DNA of 35,211 nt from Eimeria necatrix. Lineage: Eukaryota > Apicomplexa > Conoidasida > Eucoccidiorida > Eimeriidae. The stretch is from assembly GCF_000499385.1 (NCBI RefSeq), contig NW_013654143.1, forward strand, positions 1 to 35,211. Reading direction: 5' to 3'. Position numbers and translations under genes: made by a program. Below are positions 7,271 to 17,661 of this stretch, piece after piece. The notes beneath the pieces are model-generated. The model saw only the letters and a list, made by a program, of their open reading frames with translations, had not been told where the DNA came from and did no database searches. Numbering within the stretch: position 1 is the first letter of the stretch; every line of letters starts with the position of its first letter.

Positions 7271-10200
7271 TTAAACAAGTGCATGCAATGAGCTGCAGGC
7301 TTAAGGTGCAGCAAATGGCCACTTGGTCAAATGAATGCTTGAAACTTGAGCAGAAAACCCCCACACTTTGCAGAATAACTTTCTGCAAAAATTTTTCTGC
7401 AAATATTGCGAGTTTGTACTTTGGTGCTTTGGAGGGAATTGGGACAAAAGGGGAGAAAAAGAGTTGGGATTTTTTCGAAAAGCAGTTGGGATTTTTTCGA
7501 AAAGAGTTGGGAAAAGAGTTGGGATTTTGGCGAAAAGGATTGGAATTTTGTGACAAATGAGTTATATTTACAGGTGCATGACGTTATAAAGAGTATGTTG
7601 AAGTACACAAGCGACATTTTGTCTGTTTCGCACACCGCCAGCCCCCCTGGGAACTCTGGAAAGCTGCTGCAGCTTCCCACGATAATGGTCGGGACCCCCA
7701 CCGGCATTTTGCATTTTCTGAATAATATTCGGCGGCAGCAGCAGCAGTTTGAGTTGCAGTTGGGTTTGGAAGTTTTGGTTGTTGACGAGGCGGACTTGCT
7801 GTTCGCTTTCGGCTTCGAAAGCGACACGAAAAGACTTCTTCAGCTTTTGCCCTCTACAGCAGCGCGACACTACCAAACTATTCTCGTTTCCGCCACTCAG
7901 AACCACGAGGTGAGTCCTGTTTACAAAAACCAGTTTCAATTATAAAAAAATCAGTTATTGTGATTGGAAAGATCAGTATTGGAGCCATTGTCCCCGCGGC
8001 TGGAGATCTGGACAATGCTTGCCGCTGAACGCCTTTTCTGCGCATTTGCAGCTTTCCCAGCTGCAGCATTTGATGCTGCACAAACCCCTCATCATTAAAA
8101 TTGAGGAGGAAGAAGGAAGTAATGCAGACGGCAGCGCCGGGAGCTGCATTAGCGAGTTTTATTTCCAAGTCCCGACGGAGGCGGAGAAGTGGCTGGTGGC
8201 GTACGCGTTTCTTCGGCTCGGCCTTGTGCCCCTCAAGTGCCTGGTGTTTTGCAAAGATGTTTCGAGGTGAGCTTTTGGGTTTGAAGGCATTTTGTCACTT
8301 GGGAGCGCTGAATAGTTGAATATTCAAGAGTGTATTCGCGAACTGGCTTGGATTTCTGATCCCTCGGCGCAGCCTGACGAAGATTTCGCTGTTTTCTTGC
8401 AACATTTGATGCAGTGTCTACGCACTTCGGCTATTCCTTGACAGATTTGGAATAGCCAGCGGCGTTTTAAGTCCGACGCTGCCGGTGGCAGCGCGCGAAC
8501 AGCAAATTCAGGTCAGCTTGTGAGTGTGGCGTGCACAGTGGCAGCTGCTGCTGTCTCACAGCTGCAGAAGCATTCGGATCTTTGCAAAGAATGCATGGAC
8601 TGGGGGCTATGAGGACTAGGGGATATGACAGTTCTTCTCTGAGTCAACATGTTAACTCACACACTGTGGCTGGCACTGCGGAATGTCCTTGCTGCCTCTG
8701 GCCTTGTTGCAGGCATTCAACCAGGGACTCATAGATATTCTCATCACGAGTGACGGACAGTTCATGGAGGGAAAGAATCCGCCAGCAGACGGAGAGAGCT
8801 CCGGATCTGCTGAGGCCTCGGCGCCCACTCCGTCTACGGGGAAACGGCGACGCGAGGACCAAACTAAGGTAAAAGGACAATGGATTACGCAAAATAACCT
8901 GAAACTGTTGAAAAACAAGCATTTATCCTGTGAAACCCTCGTTTGGATAGCTAGTTTTTTGTTTTTTCCTGAGTTAAAATGAAGTGCAACTTCATCTGTT
9001 GTGAGGGTTGACAATGAAACTTTCATTGGTCCGAAATGAGCGGATATAACTTGCGAAACTACAGCTGGGCCTGCGCCAGCCAGGCCCCCTGAGACTTCAT
9101 CTGCTGTAAAACAAGATAACTATTTGTTTTTCCTGCAGGCGAAGGACTCAGAGTTCGCCGGACATAGAGGACTCGACATGCAGGGCGTTGCATGTGTGTT
9201 TAACTTCGACGCACCCAGCAGCCTGAAGTCTTATATTCACAGGTGAGAAAGCCTTTTCAGGCCTTTGTTTCGTTTATTAACGTTCTTAAGGGCCTTTTCA
9301 GGTCTTCGTTTTGTTTATTAACGTTCTTAAGGGAAGCAATGCCCAGTCGGCGTGCCTGTGATCAGTGGAGAAGCTTTTGGAGTGGTCGGGGTTGCGACTT
9401 TCATTCTCTTTATCACTTTTTCTGAAGCCAGTGCTAGCGAGAACTGCGCAGTTGAATAGGCAGACAGGCATATAAGTAGAAAAAGAGTTTGTGCTTTCTC
9501 TTGCTGCGGTGAAATGCAGAATTGGCCGGACTGGGCGTGGGGGTTCTATGGGAGTTGCAGTTACCCTCATAGACGCATCCCAGGAGCAGCAGCAGCTGCT
9601 TTTGCAGCAGCTGCTCACAGTTCGGAGGTCTCCAGGATCAAATTGCAGCAGTGGGTCTTCTTTATACCGCAGGCAGTTAGTTTTCAAGTGCTGCGCACTT
9701 TTGCATAGCTGTTGCTGCACAGGGTGTGCACAGATCATCATAGCTCCGCACAAGAGATGCGTGACAGCGACCTGTTTGCCAGTTTCCGCACTTTAAATAA
9801 ATAAACCACTCAGCAGTTTAACCCAAGTGCATTGTTGTTGCTGTGTTGTGTCTGTGGTCTTAGCGCTTACGCCGTTGTCGCTGCAGCTGCAAGACGTGGA
9901 GTGCTTCCGCTACCGAGTTGAGGACGTGAGGCGGGGCATCACAAAACGCGCCATTGCCGCCGCCGTTGCGCGCGATTTGCAGCAGCAGCTGCTGAATTCT
10001 GGAAAGCTGAAGGAGTTTTTCGAGAGAAACCCGAGAGACAGAGACGTGCTGAAGCGGGCATGCAAGCAGTTGAAGGTACGGCAGGCTGGTGTTGGCAGTA
10101 ATCCCCACATGGCCATCTTCCACGAAGTCCACTCTCTTCAATCCGATCTAATAGCCAAGCTTTGCAGAAAATGGTGGCCACAACTTTACAGAGAAGTGAG

Positions 10201-10987
10201 AAGCAGCGGCGGAAGCCTGTCTTTTCTCCGCAGGAAATGAATGTTTCAAAGGGTCCTTTAGGACATCTACCAGATTACCTTTTGTCCCAGACGCAGCCAA
10301 CACAAGTGAGTGGTCATGGAGGAGCTACCAAGAAACGAATGAGAGACTTCCTGTAACTGCGTGTTTGTGTGGAAAAATTGCAGCTGAGGTTTCGTCTCCG
10401 CACTCGAGCTTTCGACGTGTTCATGTAAAGTGCTTCCTTGCTGCTTTTGCCTATAAACGAAACTAGTTATATAATCCCCATGCAAGTAAAACATGAACAT
10501 GTGATTTTGTTTTTTTTTTTGCAGATGACTGCCGTACAACTGGCAATCCAGCAGCAGACAGCCGAAACGGCAGACAAGAGGGGGCCATACAGGAACTCAC
10601 ATCGCCATGCTGTTACTGATCCTCTGAAGACTTTCAGAGCAGCAGTGTAGGCATTCATCTGGAACCCATGTTTCTTCTTTGCACAGTGAAGCACTGTGTG
10701 GATGCTTAAGTGCAGCATTGCCCAAGTGCGTGGAGCATTTTCTGAGTTTCTGCTGCAGGACCCGTGGCGCTGCCAAAGGGAAGCGCAGGCCACTGAGGCC
10801 GAAGATAAATCGGCAGACACAGCTCGCCAGAATGCCGAAGCATCCAGATGAAGTGGCTCCAGAAGCCCTGCCCGCGACTTCTGGGAGAAAGATATGGAAG
10901 CTGAGGCACAAGAAGCGAGTGGCTGTCAAGGGCCCCAAGGGCAACTTCCTCAGGAAGAGAAGCGTCAAAGGTCTCCGCAAGAAGTGA
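6046..10987 (+). CDS. DDX56: DEAD-box ATP-dependent RNA helicase, DDX56/Dbp9 family (12 exons)
   Basis: The family acts in nucleolar 60S ribosome assembly. Model exons: 6046-6603, 6940-7146, 7574-7909, 8052-8266, 8415-8511, 8713-8868, 9139-9242, 9520-9619, 9887-10075, 10234-10305, 10525-10646, 10759-10987. All phases agree and give about 794 residues. Motifs in order: Q motif (FKEFG..HPTHVQAQ, ~155-186), Walker A GKTGSGKT (201-208), VPTKELCIQ, GTPTGIL, VVDEADLLF (326-329 = DEAD), VSAT, VFCKDVS, ILITSD (motif V, usually ATD), RGLD and HRIGRTGRGG. The family-specific inserted loop between ITSD and RGLD and the C-terminal signatures ECFRYRVED, NPRDRDVLK and GHLPDYLL fit Dbp9/DDX56 and not other DEAD-box groups. 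The N-terminal ~150 residues are Lys/Ser-rich with a poly-Ala run. The tail is strongly basic (KGKRRPLRPK..). Exon 10 has an alternative in-phase acceptor at 10167; the last intron (10647-10758) is the least certain. Confidence 0.93.
6413..6455 (+). repeat. GCA run encoding poly-Ala in helicase exon 1
   Basis: About 14 consecutive GCA codons, read as Ala in the helicase frame, lie in the non-conserved N-terminal extension just before the Q motif. The frame is fixed by the downstream Q motif. Confidence 0.85.
6604..6739. repeat. CTG run immediately after the helicase exon 1 donor
   Basis: The intron starts CAG|GTGCTGCTG and continues as about 130 bases of CTG with CTC/TTG/CCG variants. The frame stays open as poly-Leu through the run, so an unspliced message would insert a long Leu stretch into the helicase core. 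The conserved helicase sequence resumes at 6940 with VIPVALNGRD. Confidence 0.85.
7047..7076 (+). repeat. CAG run encoding poly-Gln in helicase exon 2
   Basis: Nine to ten Gln codons are inserted between helicase motif I and motif Ia, a loop that tolerates insertions in DEAD-box proteins. Confidence 0.85.
7230..7271. repeat. (AT)n microsatellite in helicase intron 2
   Basis: An uninterrupted AT dinucleotide run of about 30 bases, followed by GTATATATAT. It lies in the second helicase intron (7147-7573). Confidence 0.9.
7440..7555. repeat. GAGTTGGGATTTTTTCGAAAA repeats in helicase intron 2
   Basis: Four to five diverged copies of about 20 bases (GAGTTGGGAT, T-run, CGAAAA) precede the exon 3 acceptor. 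They resemble the TTTTTGCGAAAAT-type unit seen at 4.2-4.5 kb. Confidence 0.7.
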
Positions 10988-11478
10988 CCAGCATGGCCAT
11001 GGCCCGACTCTGTGGTTTCCTAATTTTTGCTTCAGTCTTAGTCACGCAAGTTTCTGCTGAGCTGCTAGCGAGCGTTCTAAGGCGTAGCTTGCAAAAACTG
11101 CGAGTCGAATTGCCACGTGTCCATTCCTTGGCAGAAGGACCAACAAAAAACCATTTCAATGTGTTTTGTCTCGCGCGTGAGCTGCTAGCATGTTTGTAGA
11201 GGGGAGAATGTGTCCTCTGTAGCCAGGCAGCAGTCAAGCGCTAGCCTATATTGATATTCAGCCAGGCAAATATACTTGTGCAGTTGGTGACGCAAACTGT
11301 ACACAGCTGTTTTCCCTGTCGGAATGCAATTAGCTGCATGGAAAGAGCCTGTCACGCTACACGAGAGTTCATCTCTACCAAATCCTGCCTGCCTGCTTCG
11401 AAATGTATGCGCAGCCTGCACAGTGGCAAACATATGTTTAATCTGGCAGCTTGTAGTGCACCGGTTTGATTGGAGAAT
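10988..11478. other. Intergenic region between convergent genes
   Basis: This is the space between the helicase stop on the plus strand and the recombinase stop on the minus strand. It should hold both 3' UTRs. I see no coding signal and no major repeat. Confidence 0.5.
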
Positions 11479-14400
11479 TCATATTTTGAAATTACGAAGG
11501 CCTTCTTTGATGACCAGAGCTCCAGCCTTTGCATAGGTCTCCAGCAGCATTTTTGAGGATGTGTGTCTCATGACCGCCTGAACGCCAAGGAAAGAGCCCA
11601 CAGGCATATACTGTTTGTGATGGTGCTAACCAAAGCCTGTTGCTCCACATGCTCGTCGAAAACAAATTATAATAGGAACACGCCAGGACTTAAAGTACAC
11701 AACTAAAGAGCTACGGTGCGCGAAATGGACGGGAATCCAGCCATGCTCTCAAGTTTGTTTGGCAATGCTATTTAAAAAAAGAGGTAAAGATGATAAGCGT
11801 ATGGAAGCAAGGTATCTATTGCGAATGGAAGTCAATACTCACCTGCGCAACTGGCAGGGGAACTGGCGGGTTCGAAGTAGCTGCAATTGTTGCAAATGAG
11901 TGCCTATAGGCCAGCAACACAAGGAGAAAAATATCATTTGCTCGCAAAATGTGGTGAACTGCAATTGGCCAGTCAACAGCATGTGGATAAAAAGCCGTGA
12001 GGCTACTGCTGCTGCACAACCATTTTACATCTGCAGCGCGCAGCAGCGAAGCAACAAGACGCCTGGTACCGCTTCTAATAATTCCGGGCAAAAAGACTAC
12101 ATTCTACTTATATTTAATCGACTTTTTGATTTGCACGCCTATTTAAGCATCTAAATTTGTGATGTTTCAGTTTCCATTCTTCGTTACCTCAAGATATATG
12201 GAAATATCCGACGGGGCTCTCCACACTTTGTTTCGTCAATGCCTGCTCTATAAACGCACAGACCCACCGCAGCAAGAAGGGAGAGTATGAAAAGTCCGGC
12301 TATTTCAAAATTGACACTTCTTTCCACAACTGGCTGTGAACACTGGCGGCCTCTTTCTCCCTTACCGCTGCGCCGCTGCCTGTAAAGCCTTCTTGAAGGA
12401 TCCTGTGCAAAGCGGCAGAAGCAGAATAGCTGTCAAATTCGTTTACCAGCGCAGCTCTATGGAATGTTGCAGGCACGCACTGTGAAGCAATTAAAATCTG
12501 TCTTGATGGCAGGCACCGAAGCAGCTTATGTGATGTGTGTGGCATTCCAAAGCCACTGGCATCCTTACGAATCGGCGTCTTCTTCTCTAACTTCGCCCGG
12601 CTCTCCGCCGTTCTTATTCCCTCCGCATAAAAGCATAGCCCGCTTGTAGGTTTTCCTTCTTCCTCCCACCTAAAATCCAAGTTATGCGCAGGACAAACTG
12701 ACGAATTGTTTCGCATCTTAAAAATTGCCACACAATGCGCAGTAGGAGCTGCTAAGGCTTTTATTCCACCTGCGCTTAAAAGCATGCATGCAGTATTCGT
12801 TTGTGTGACACTCATTGTTCATGTTGTACAGGCAAGCACACTGCGCATTTGTTAGTCTGGCAGCCAATCAGATCCTGCTCGCTGCATGTAGAAGTTATGC
12901 ATTGTATGGAAAAAAGCGGATAAATGGATAACAAGAAGGGGTAAAGTCCTATGTCTAGAGAAGCGCACCACCGCATCAACTCTCTCCCTGCAAGATTAGT
13001 GAGAGGAATGGCGGCTGCTGATGCGGCTGTCTTTGAGCCACGGATCGTCGCCGTCATTTCATTCATGTTCACGTCTTCCCATCGCATAGACAAAATCTCC
13101 GAAGGCCGGAGACCCGCGCCAATTCCAACCGCGAATAAGGCACAGTGCATGGTGTTCGGCGTAGCAGCCAGCAGCAGATAAACCTGAAGGGTCGAGCGCA
13201 GAAGCAAACGCATAACCGAACACAACTACAAATTCCCGAACGAATAACATAGGACTAATGTAAGACAACATCCAAAAACGTATAGCCAAATGCAGCTATG
13301 CACTCTCAAAAAGGAAACATGGACTAAATAGATCTTAATGAGTTCATTCGACACCCGCGCCCCATCACACCTAGATTGATAGGCGAAGGGAACGCAATAG
13401 TTCGGCTCACCTCTTCAGCTGTTAAAGGCACAGAAACGAGGGTTCGCTTTGTACAGCCTCTTATTTTGCGAAAGGGGTGAATGCTCTCAAGTCGGCGGGT
13501 GTGCACTGCATATTTCAGCGCAGCTAAATACGCAACCTGATGCAGCACCTGCGTGCGCGGAGAGCAACTGCGCTTCTTCAGTACCCTACAGCGAACAAAA
13601 CGAGACCGCAAAGAAAAGCGAAAGTGCATGCGGCAGCAGGATGGGGCACATGAAATTGAGCAGATACACGCAGAAGAGCAAGTCCGTGTGTACATGCAAA
13701 CCATGGCAGACGCACATGGGGCTGGATGCTTCGGAGAAATAGCTTTAGCGTACTAGGAAGCGAGCTAAACTGCAGTGGCAAGCTCGGACGTGCAGTTTAC
13801 GACGGAAATACAAAACTGGAAGTCACACGTTCGCAAGCCGCAGTCCACTTTCATGCAGGTATGCTACAGCAGAGCAAATTCTATAAGGTATCAAAGGATA
13901 ATGCTCTAATCTTTAATAAAGTAAAAGCCGAAAAGCTTTACCCTAAATACTTTTCCCAAACTGCCGAGGAAAGATTTGCAACAGGAACGTCCCCAATCAC
14001 CTGCACACAGAGCAAGGATTCCTAGCAACGCTTTGAGCAGCACAGTTCTACACCAGTCATAATATTTGGGCTTTCGCGCCAAAATCAAAAAGATCGAAAG
14101 TAAAAGCAGCGGTGAACAGCACTTGAAGAGCAACGCCCTCAACAAAAGCAACAAGAGAACTAGCAGCTGTACAAACAGGGTCCGCAGCTTCACAGACAAG
14201 CTCGCTCCCAACAGCTGAAATAATTCCACCAGCACAGGCGAGCAGCAGACAGCAAAATCGACAATGAAACTAGCAGCAGCGAACCTGCAAAATGGACTGC
14301 CAGAAGCCTCGTTCAACTCGCATTGTGTTGCTCCCTACTTCCTGTTCTCTGAAGTGCGCAGCAGATAAAGTCACAGCGGACAGGGGCGTCAAAATATCAG

Positions 14401-14713
14401 TTGTGAGTAGTGCTCCAGACATTCGCAGCATAAATGGACAAACAGCAAAGATGGCAGATAAGGCTAGCTCATGTGTTTTAGTCTGTTTGAGCTCTCCAAC
14501 TACGACTGCTCACAAATACTCCTAAAGAAACTTTCCCCTTCTAAACTGTCAGTTCGATGCAGCCGCATCCCATCATCAACTGCTTTACATTCAGACAGCT
14601 TTCATTTTCCTTTTCTCACCTGACGGGCCAAAATGCCTTTTCAACGAACTCCCTCAATGTCTCTTGGCCTAGAAGGTTGATTGTAGCGCCGCACTTGGAG
14701 CAAAAACGTGCCT
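11479..14713 (-). CDS. Tyrosine site-specific recombinase / phage-integrase family, multi-exon
   Basis: A DNA strand-exchange enzyme using a tyrosine nucleophile. Exons on the minus strand: 14713-14620, 14348-14285, 14000-13942, 13585-13411, 13183-12972, 12669-12517, 11903-11843, 11577-11479. All are GT-AG with matching phases and total about 305 codons. The N-terminal part has CSKCG and the core-binding signature VIGDVPVANLSSAVWEKYLG, then LAALKYAV and HPFRKIRG. The catalytic domain follows: PLTAEE, GLRPSEILSMRWEDV (Arg I), RGSKTAAS (beta-hairpin Lys), SHKLLRHSFAT (box II, its Arg codon split by an intron), MRHTSSKM (His) and ETYAKAG, with Tyr at 11535-11533. The last His and the Tyr are ten residues apart, as in XerC/XerD. 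It is probably related to the conserved integrase described in Plasmodium. The 5' end is not fixed: a candidate upstream exon is 14893-14821, and the start codon was not found. No terminal repeats or other transposon features are visible. Confidence 0.85.
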
Positions 14714-14893
14714 CTGAGTTCAACAGCAAAGAAAACAACAGATACCAAATGCAGCCTCAGCCTCAGCCCACCCGCAGCCCCAGCAGCAGCACGAGTTCTC
14801 AAGCGAAAAGCACTACAAACCTTTCAGCTCAAAAGCTTCAATACGAAGAAGCAGCCAAAGACATGGCTCTGGAATCTCAGTTATCGCAGTTAG

Positions 14894-15257
14894 CTACGCG
14901 AAAGATCTTCTGTATTGTAAATAATTGCGGGGGAATTCGTGCGTCACTTAGTGAACTGAAGTCCTGCACATGAACTGTTGCTGTATTTGTGAACTGAGCC
15001 AACTAAGCACTTGCAGCTCTCTTCTAGGGACAAGAATGGTTGATTATGTAACTAATAACTTTTGCAAACCGGATTTTCCCACCCACAGCAGCAAGCGCAT
15101 GCAGACTGCTGACCACAGTCGCACTTCACTATATCAACCGGGGATTGAATCGGCGCAAATTGGCAGAAATGTGCAATTTGTGAATTTAACTTGTGCTTGT
15201 GCATGCATTGCCAGAGAAATGTGCGAATTTAACTTGTGCTTGTGCATGCGTGGCCAC
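14894..15257. other. Interval between the SAP gene and the recombinase gene
   Basis: No confident coding sequence. It should hold the promoter and 5' end of the minus-strand recombinase gene and the 3' end of the SAP gene. It contains a two-copy direct repeat at about 15165-15252. Confidence 0.4.
15165..15252. repeat. Two-copy direct repeat, ~40 bp
   Basis: AGAAATGTGC followed by AATTTAACTTGTGCTTGTGCATGC occurs twice in tandem. The first copy has an extra AATTTGTG. Each copy ends in a TGCATGC-like core. Confidence 0.8.
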
Positions 15258-16109
15258 TTAATTCATGTGCTCACTGCTAGACAGTCGGTGGTTACATCTG
15301 TGGCATCGGCTGGGGGTTGGTTTTTCGGAGGAAGCTCCTACCGGCAGCTCAGCTGTCCCCTCTGCCTCATCCTGAGCCTGCTGCTGCTGCTGCTGCTGCA
15401 TAAAGTCATTCTGTTCCGCCACAAAAGCCAGAATCTTCTGAGTTGGGGCCACCGCCAGCAGCCGCGCTATCAATTCACTTCTAGTGCCTTTGCTGGGCAG
15501 CTGCATCTTCCTACAGGCCGTACGCAGGCCAGTGATTGGAACGCCACAAAGTCCATCTTTATTAGATGAATTCGGCGGTGAAGTTGAATCTGCAGCACCA
15601 GCATCTTCCAGCGAAACGGGCGTGCAAACAGCCCCTGCGGTGTTGGGCGGAGGGTCTGAAGCTCCAGGGGCTGCTGTTTGGCTGCCTTTTTGTCCTGAGA
15701 CGCAGTCACTTCCACTCTTTATTGCAGGTGGTGCTGAAATTTCTGCTTCTCTTTGCACCTGGCCACGTTTTCTTTTTGGTTTTGACGCCGCAGCTCTGCC
15801 TCCATCCGCAGGTAACGCTGCTGCTTCAACTGCTGGTCTCTTTGCTGTTGAGGCTGTCTTCGCCCGACTTGGCGTTGCATTGAGGCTAGAAGAAAGTACA
15901 AGAGATCGGGGGGCTGCAGATGTGAAGGCAAACGAGGCCTTTCTTTGCACTTCCTTTCCAGCAGCCACAGCCAAGTGCTGCCCCAGTAGCAGCCCAGGTA
16001 AGCCCCGCCTGCTGTTGCCTTTGGTCCAAACCGTTAGACTTGCGGCCTCCGAATTGTGCACAAGACAGAGGAGAAAGCCAAGGAGAAAGACGGCAAGTCT
16101 GCATTTCAT
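15258..16109 (-). CDS. SAP-domain protein with signal peptide (possible apicoplast or secretory DNA-binding protein)
   Basis: Single exon, 283 residues, ATG at 16109-16107 and TAA at 15260-15258. Residues 1-22 (MKCRLAVFLLGFLLCLVHNS..) are a clear signal peptide. Residues ~23-95 are Ser/Thr/Ala-rich with basic and few acidic residues, as expected of a bipartite apicoplast leader. A basic patch KPKRKRG lies at ~110-116. Residues ~186-220 match a SAP motif (GVPITGLRTACRKMQLPSKG then TRSELIARLL), a helix-extension-helix that binds AT-rich DNA. A Gln run (237-244) and a Cys-x-x-Cys (CHRCNH) near the end follow. It may end early or splice; no downstream exon was identified. Organelle location and nucleoid role are inference. 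The recombinase gene lies next downstream on the same strand. Confidence 0.72.
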   Translation of the reverse strand: MKCRLAVFLLGFLLCLVHNSEAASLTVWTKGNSRRGLPGLLLGQHLAVAAGKEVQRKASFAFTSAAPRSLVLSSSLNATPSRAKTASTAKRPAVEAAALPADGGRAAASKPKRKRGQVQREAEISAPPAIKSGSDCVSGQKGSQTAAPGASDPPPNTAGAVCTPVSLEDAGAADSTSPPNSSNKDGLCGVPITGLRTACRKMQLPSKGTRSELIARLLAVAPTQKILAFVAEQNDFMQQQQQQQAQDEAEGTAELPVGASSEKPTPSRCHRCNHRLSSSEHMN

Positions 16110-17478
16110 CTTTGCTTGTTAGCTTCATCCTAGACTTCAGCGATTGGAGCGAACCACCGTACAGAACCGGGCAACTTTCAGCCCTCGGCGTTTTCTAACT
16201 AACATCATTCGCCCCTCCAAGAGCCCCGTCTTTGCTCATCGAAGCTGCATACCCGAAAGGTTTCGCCTTAGCAGAGACACACCTATTACGTGTGCACAGA
16301 CACTTGCAGCGACCACACTCATGAGTCTAGCGGCTGGACTTCGGCCTCCTGCTCTGCAGCAGCGCCGCAGCAAAAGTCATATTTCGGCTTTTTTTGATGC
16401 TGTGCGTCGAAAGATGCACTCCCTGTAGAGAAAGATGCGTTGATGTTGTTGAGCGCTGCGTCCAATATCATGTGTCTGCACAACGCTCGAAAAGGCGGGA
16501 GAAGCTGAGCTCTAAGCCCCTTTTCTGGATGTTACAGTGGATTCAAAAGCACACGAACTCCCTGCAGTCTCTGGCCTTTGCGGAAATAGGCACCGAAGGA
16601 GGACCACGGCAATGAACTCAAGAGACGAGATCAAGAACCTAAATGCAACATGAAGCGATGCGGTAAGAGAAACACAAGAAATTCGAGACTGTATACTCCT
16701 TGTTTATATAATTTTTCGATTTCCTCTTTGAAATAACGTCAGCGAGCGGCTTATCTGCAAGAATGGGGGGCCGCTTCAAAGGCCAGAGCAGACACAGTTA
16801 CTAGGCTGCAACCAGATGACCCTGCTGAAGGCAGCGCCTGCGCAGGAGGCTCAACGCCAAAGTGCCAGCTTTTTGAATATTTTTTGCATATTTCAAGAAT
16901 TAATGATTTCTTTTTGCGGTTTTGTCAAGAAAACACGCCAGTTTCTTCGGCCCGTCAGTAGAAGTGGCCATCCCACCTACGTCGAAGCTCACACGTTTAG
17001 TTGAACTGATGGAACCTGTGTAAGTTACAAGTCCTCTGGCCTCTAGGACGACTCTGCGTGTTTAACTTTAAGTGATATATTGTAGCGCTGTAGTCTCTCG
17101 CTGGATCACGCACCACTTCGCAGTGAAGAGAAAGCAACAGATGGCACTTCGGTGTTTTCCCGCACAGTCGTTGTTCGGCTTCGATATCTTTGGCCGCTAC
17201 TTGAGCAACAGGCAGCATTGTTGAGGGAAATTTTTGGTAGTGCAGCAGTGATGCAACACCTATGGCGATGGAAAATAAAGGAGCAATCGATACATAAAGA
17301 TCTACGCACATCGGCTTGCCTCTGCCACTGCTTGCAGAATCACAAACCCTGCAGTTTCTAACAGACCCATCACCAATTCTACAGAGAGGCAGTAAAGTGT
17401 GTGGTAGGAATGCACAATGGGAAACTTGATCTCTGCGCATGAAGGCGCTTTGAGCAACTGCGAAAGGAGTCGAATTTC

Positions 17479-17661
17479 TCATTCGCGCTCCAGACGCTGT
17501 TGCATGAGTTCGCGGAATGCTCCCTGATCTCCGCAGGCAGAGCTGAACAAGAATTTCTTTAGAGAACCAAAGTCCGTGTCGGCACTGGCTTGCGAAGTTT
17601 CCCGCACATATGCTCTCAATTGAATAGGACTACAATTACATTTGCGTTTAAAAGTGTCCAT
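17479..17661 (-). CDS. Small hypothetical protein or terminal exon
   Basis: ATG at 17661-17659 gives 60 residues ending in TGA at 17479. The composition looks protein-like (MDTFKRKCNCSPIQ.., ending FRELMQQRLERE), with a Cys-x-Cys and a charged C-terminal helix, and no low complexity. I do not recognise the family. It could be an independent short gene or the last exon of a gene whose earlier exons lie at 18.3-18.9 kb. An AG just upstream (ATGAG|TGGGAGG) is a weak acceptor. Confidence 0.3.
   Translation of the reverse strand: MDTFKRKCNCSPIQLRAYVRETSQASADTDFGSLKKFLFSSACGDQGAFRELMQQRLERE

Noticed and set aside
9298..9753. 151-codon minus-strand frame
   Set aside because: It is antisense to helicase exon 8 and its flanking introns, where the sense reading has the invariant motif HRIGRTGRGG.
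11479..14713. Interpretation of the recombinase as part of a recent mobile element (Crypton or DIRS)
   Set aside because: No terminal or inverted repeats, no reverse transcriptase and no target duplication were seen. The gene is broken by many introns, which argues for a resident host gene.
15484..16122. 212-codon plus-strand frame
   Set aside because: It is antisense to the SAP-domain protein, whose signal peptide and SAP motif make the minus strand the better reading.
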